Positions 5,114 to 5,238 of a stretch of 5,238 bases of DNA are shown piece after piece. A program made the translations under genes and the position numbers. The notes beneath the pieces were generated by a model. The model worked only from the letters and a program-made list of their open reading frames with translations, made no database searches and was not told the DNA's origin. Position 1 is the first letter of the stretch. Each line of letters starts with the position of its first letter. The stretch comes from DASPXY01 sp038227745 (GTDB lineage Bacteria; Planctomycetota; Planctomycetia; Gemmatales; Gemmataceae), in NCBI GenBank assembly GCA_038227745.1, contig JBBRPS010000712.1:1-5238 (forward strand). Direction: 5' to 3'.

Positions 5114-5238
5114 TCAGGTGACGAGTTTTGCTGGGATTACGGCGGCGTCCGCAGCCGCCGTGGCCTTCTTCTCCTCGGCCAGCAGGGTGAGCAGATTATG
5201 CACCAACACCATCAGCCCCACCTGGCACTCCGCCCGCT
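5114..5238 (-). CDS. C-terminal fragment of an unidentified protein (gene runs off the right edge)
   Basis: The last 40 codons of a minus-strand gene are visible, ending in TGA at 5114-5116; the rest lies beyond the window. The peptide runs RAECQVGLMVLVHNLLTLL, then a charged/alanine stretch (AEEKKATAAADAA), then VIPAKLVT. Codons are mostly G/C-ended, like the neighbouring real genes. The amphipathic helix with a VHNLL core resembles tails seen in some transposases, and the nearby hairpin would suit that, but this is a guess; no catalytic residues are in view. Confidence 0.5.
   Translation of the reverse strand, partial: RAECQVGLMVLVHNLLTLLAEEKKATAAADAAVIPAKLVT

Noticed and set aside
1..5238. 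Absence of AGTACT (the ScaI site) as evidence of site avoidance
   Set aside because: I found none, but only about one is expected by chance in 5.2 kb, so absence says nothing.
1..5238. tRNA, rRNA or CRISPR array
   Set aside because: No cloverleaf with CCA-type end, no rRNA landmarks and no spaced identical repeats were seen; the only regular DNA repeats are the operator and the in-frame LRR units.

Overview
The window looks like a piece of a GC-rich planctomycete chromosome, probably a Gemmata-type lineage, that carries an acquired restriction-modification (R-M) island. The planctomycete guess rests on the secreted leucine-rich repeat protein with the TxVTDAGLKxLAALxxL repeat, on the GC-rich codon use of the right half, and on a long intergenic palindrome. 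It is an inference, not proof. Base composition changes near position 2243. The R-M genes are much poorer in GC (28 of 60 bases in 1741-1800) than the genes to their right (46 of 60 in 2821-2880).

Left half (1-2242): an unassigned leader ends in a good rho-independent terminator (136-164). A complete type II R-M system with a controller protein follows. A beta-class DNA methyltransferase (331-1221, +) faces a ScaI-like PD-(D/E)XK restriction endonuclease (1213-1890, -), and the two genes overlap tail to tail by 9 bp. A 73-residue XRE-type controller (C) protein (1941-2162, -) lies just upstream of the endonuclease in the same direction. Upstream of the C gene is an array of controller boxes with a strict 15-bp period: one perfect GACTNNNAGTC box, two degraded boxes and an extra half-box that overlaps the putative -35. 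The C start codon has no Shine-Dalgarno sequence, and the putative -10 suggests a leaderless message. The likely logic is that the methylase is made at once from its own promoter, while the C protein first activates and then limits its own gene and the endonuclease, so that the host is methylated before cutting begins.

Right half (2243-5238): ordinary chromosomal genes. A secreted protein with twelve exact 24-residue leucine-rich repeats (2362-3402, +) converges on a two-gene minus-strand unit: a fatty acid hydroxylase/sterol desaturase-family membrane enzyme (3958-4860) followed by a small ModE-N-terminal-like winged-helix regulator (3545-3916). The convergent ends are separated by a near-perfect 94-bp palindrome (3442-3535), a candidate bidirectional terminator and dispersed palindromic repeat. 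The right edge holds a perfect 21-bp-stem hairpin (5046-5099) and the C-terminal 40 residues of an unidentified minus-strand gene that runs off the window.

The most interesting item is the three-and-a-half-box controller operator with its leaderless C gene.
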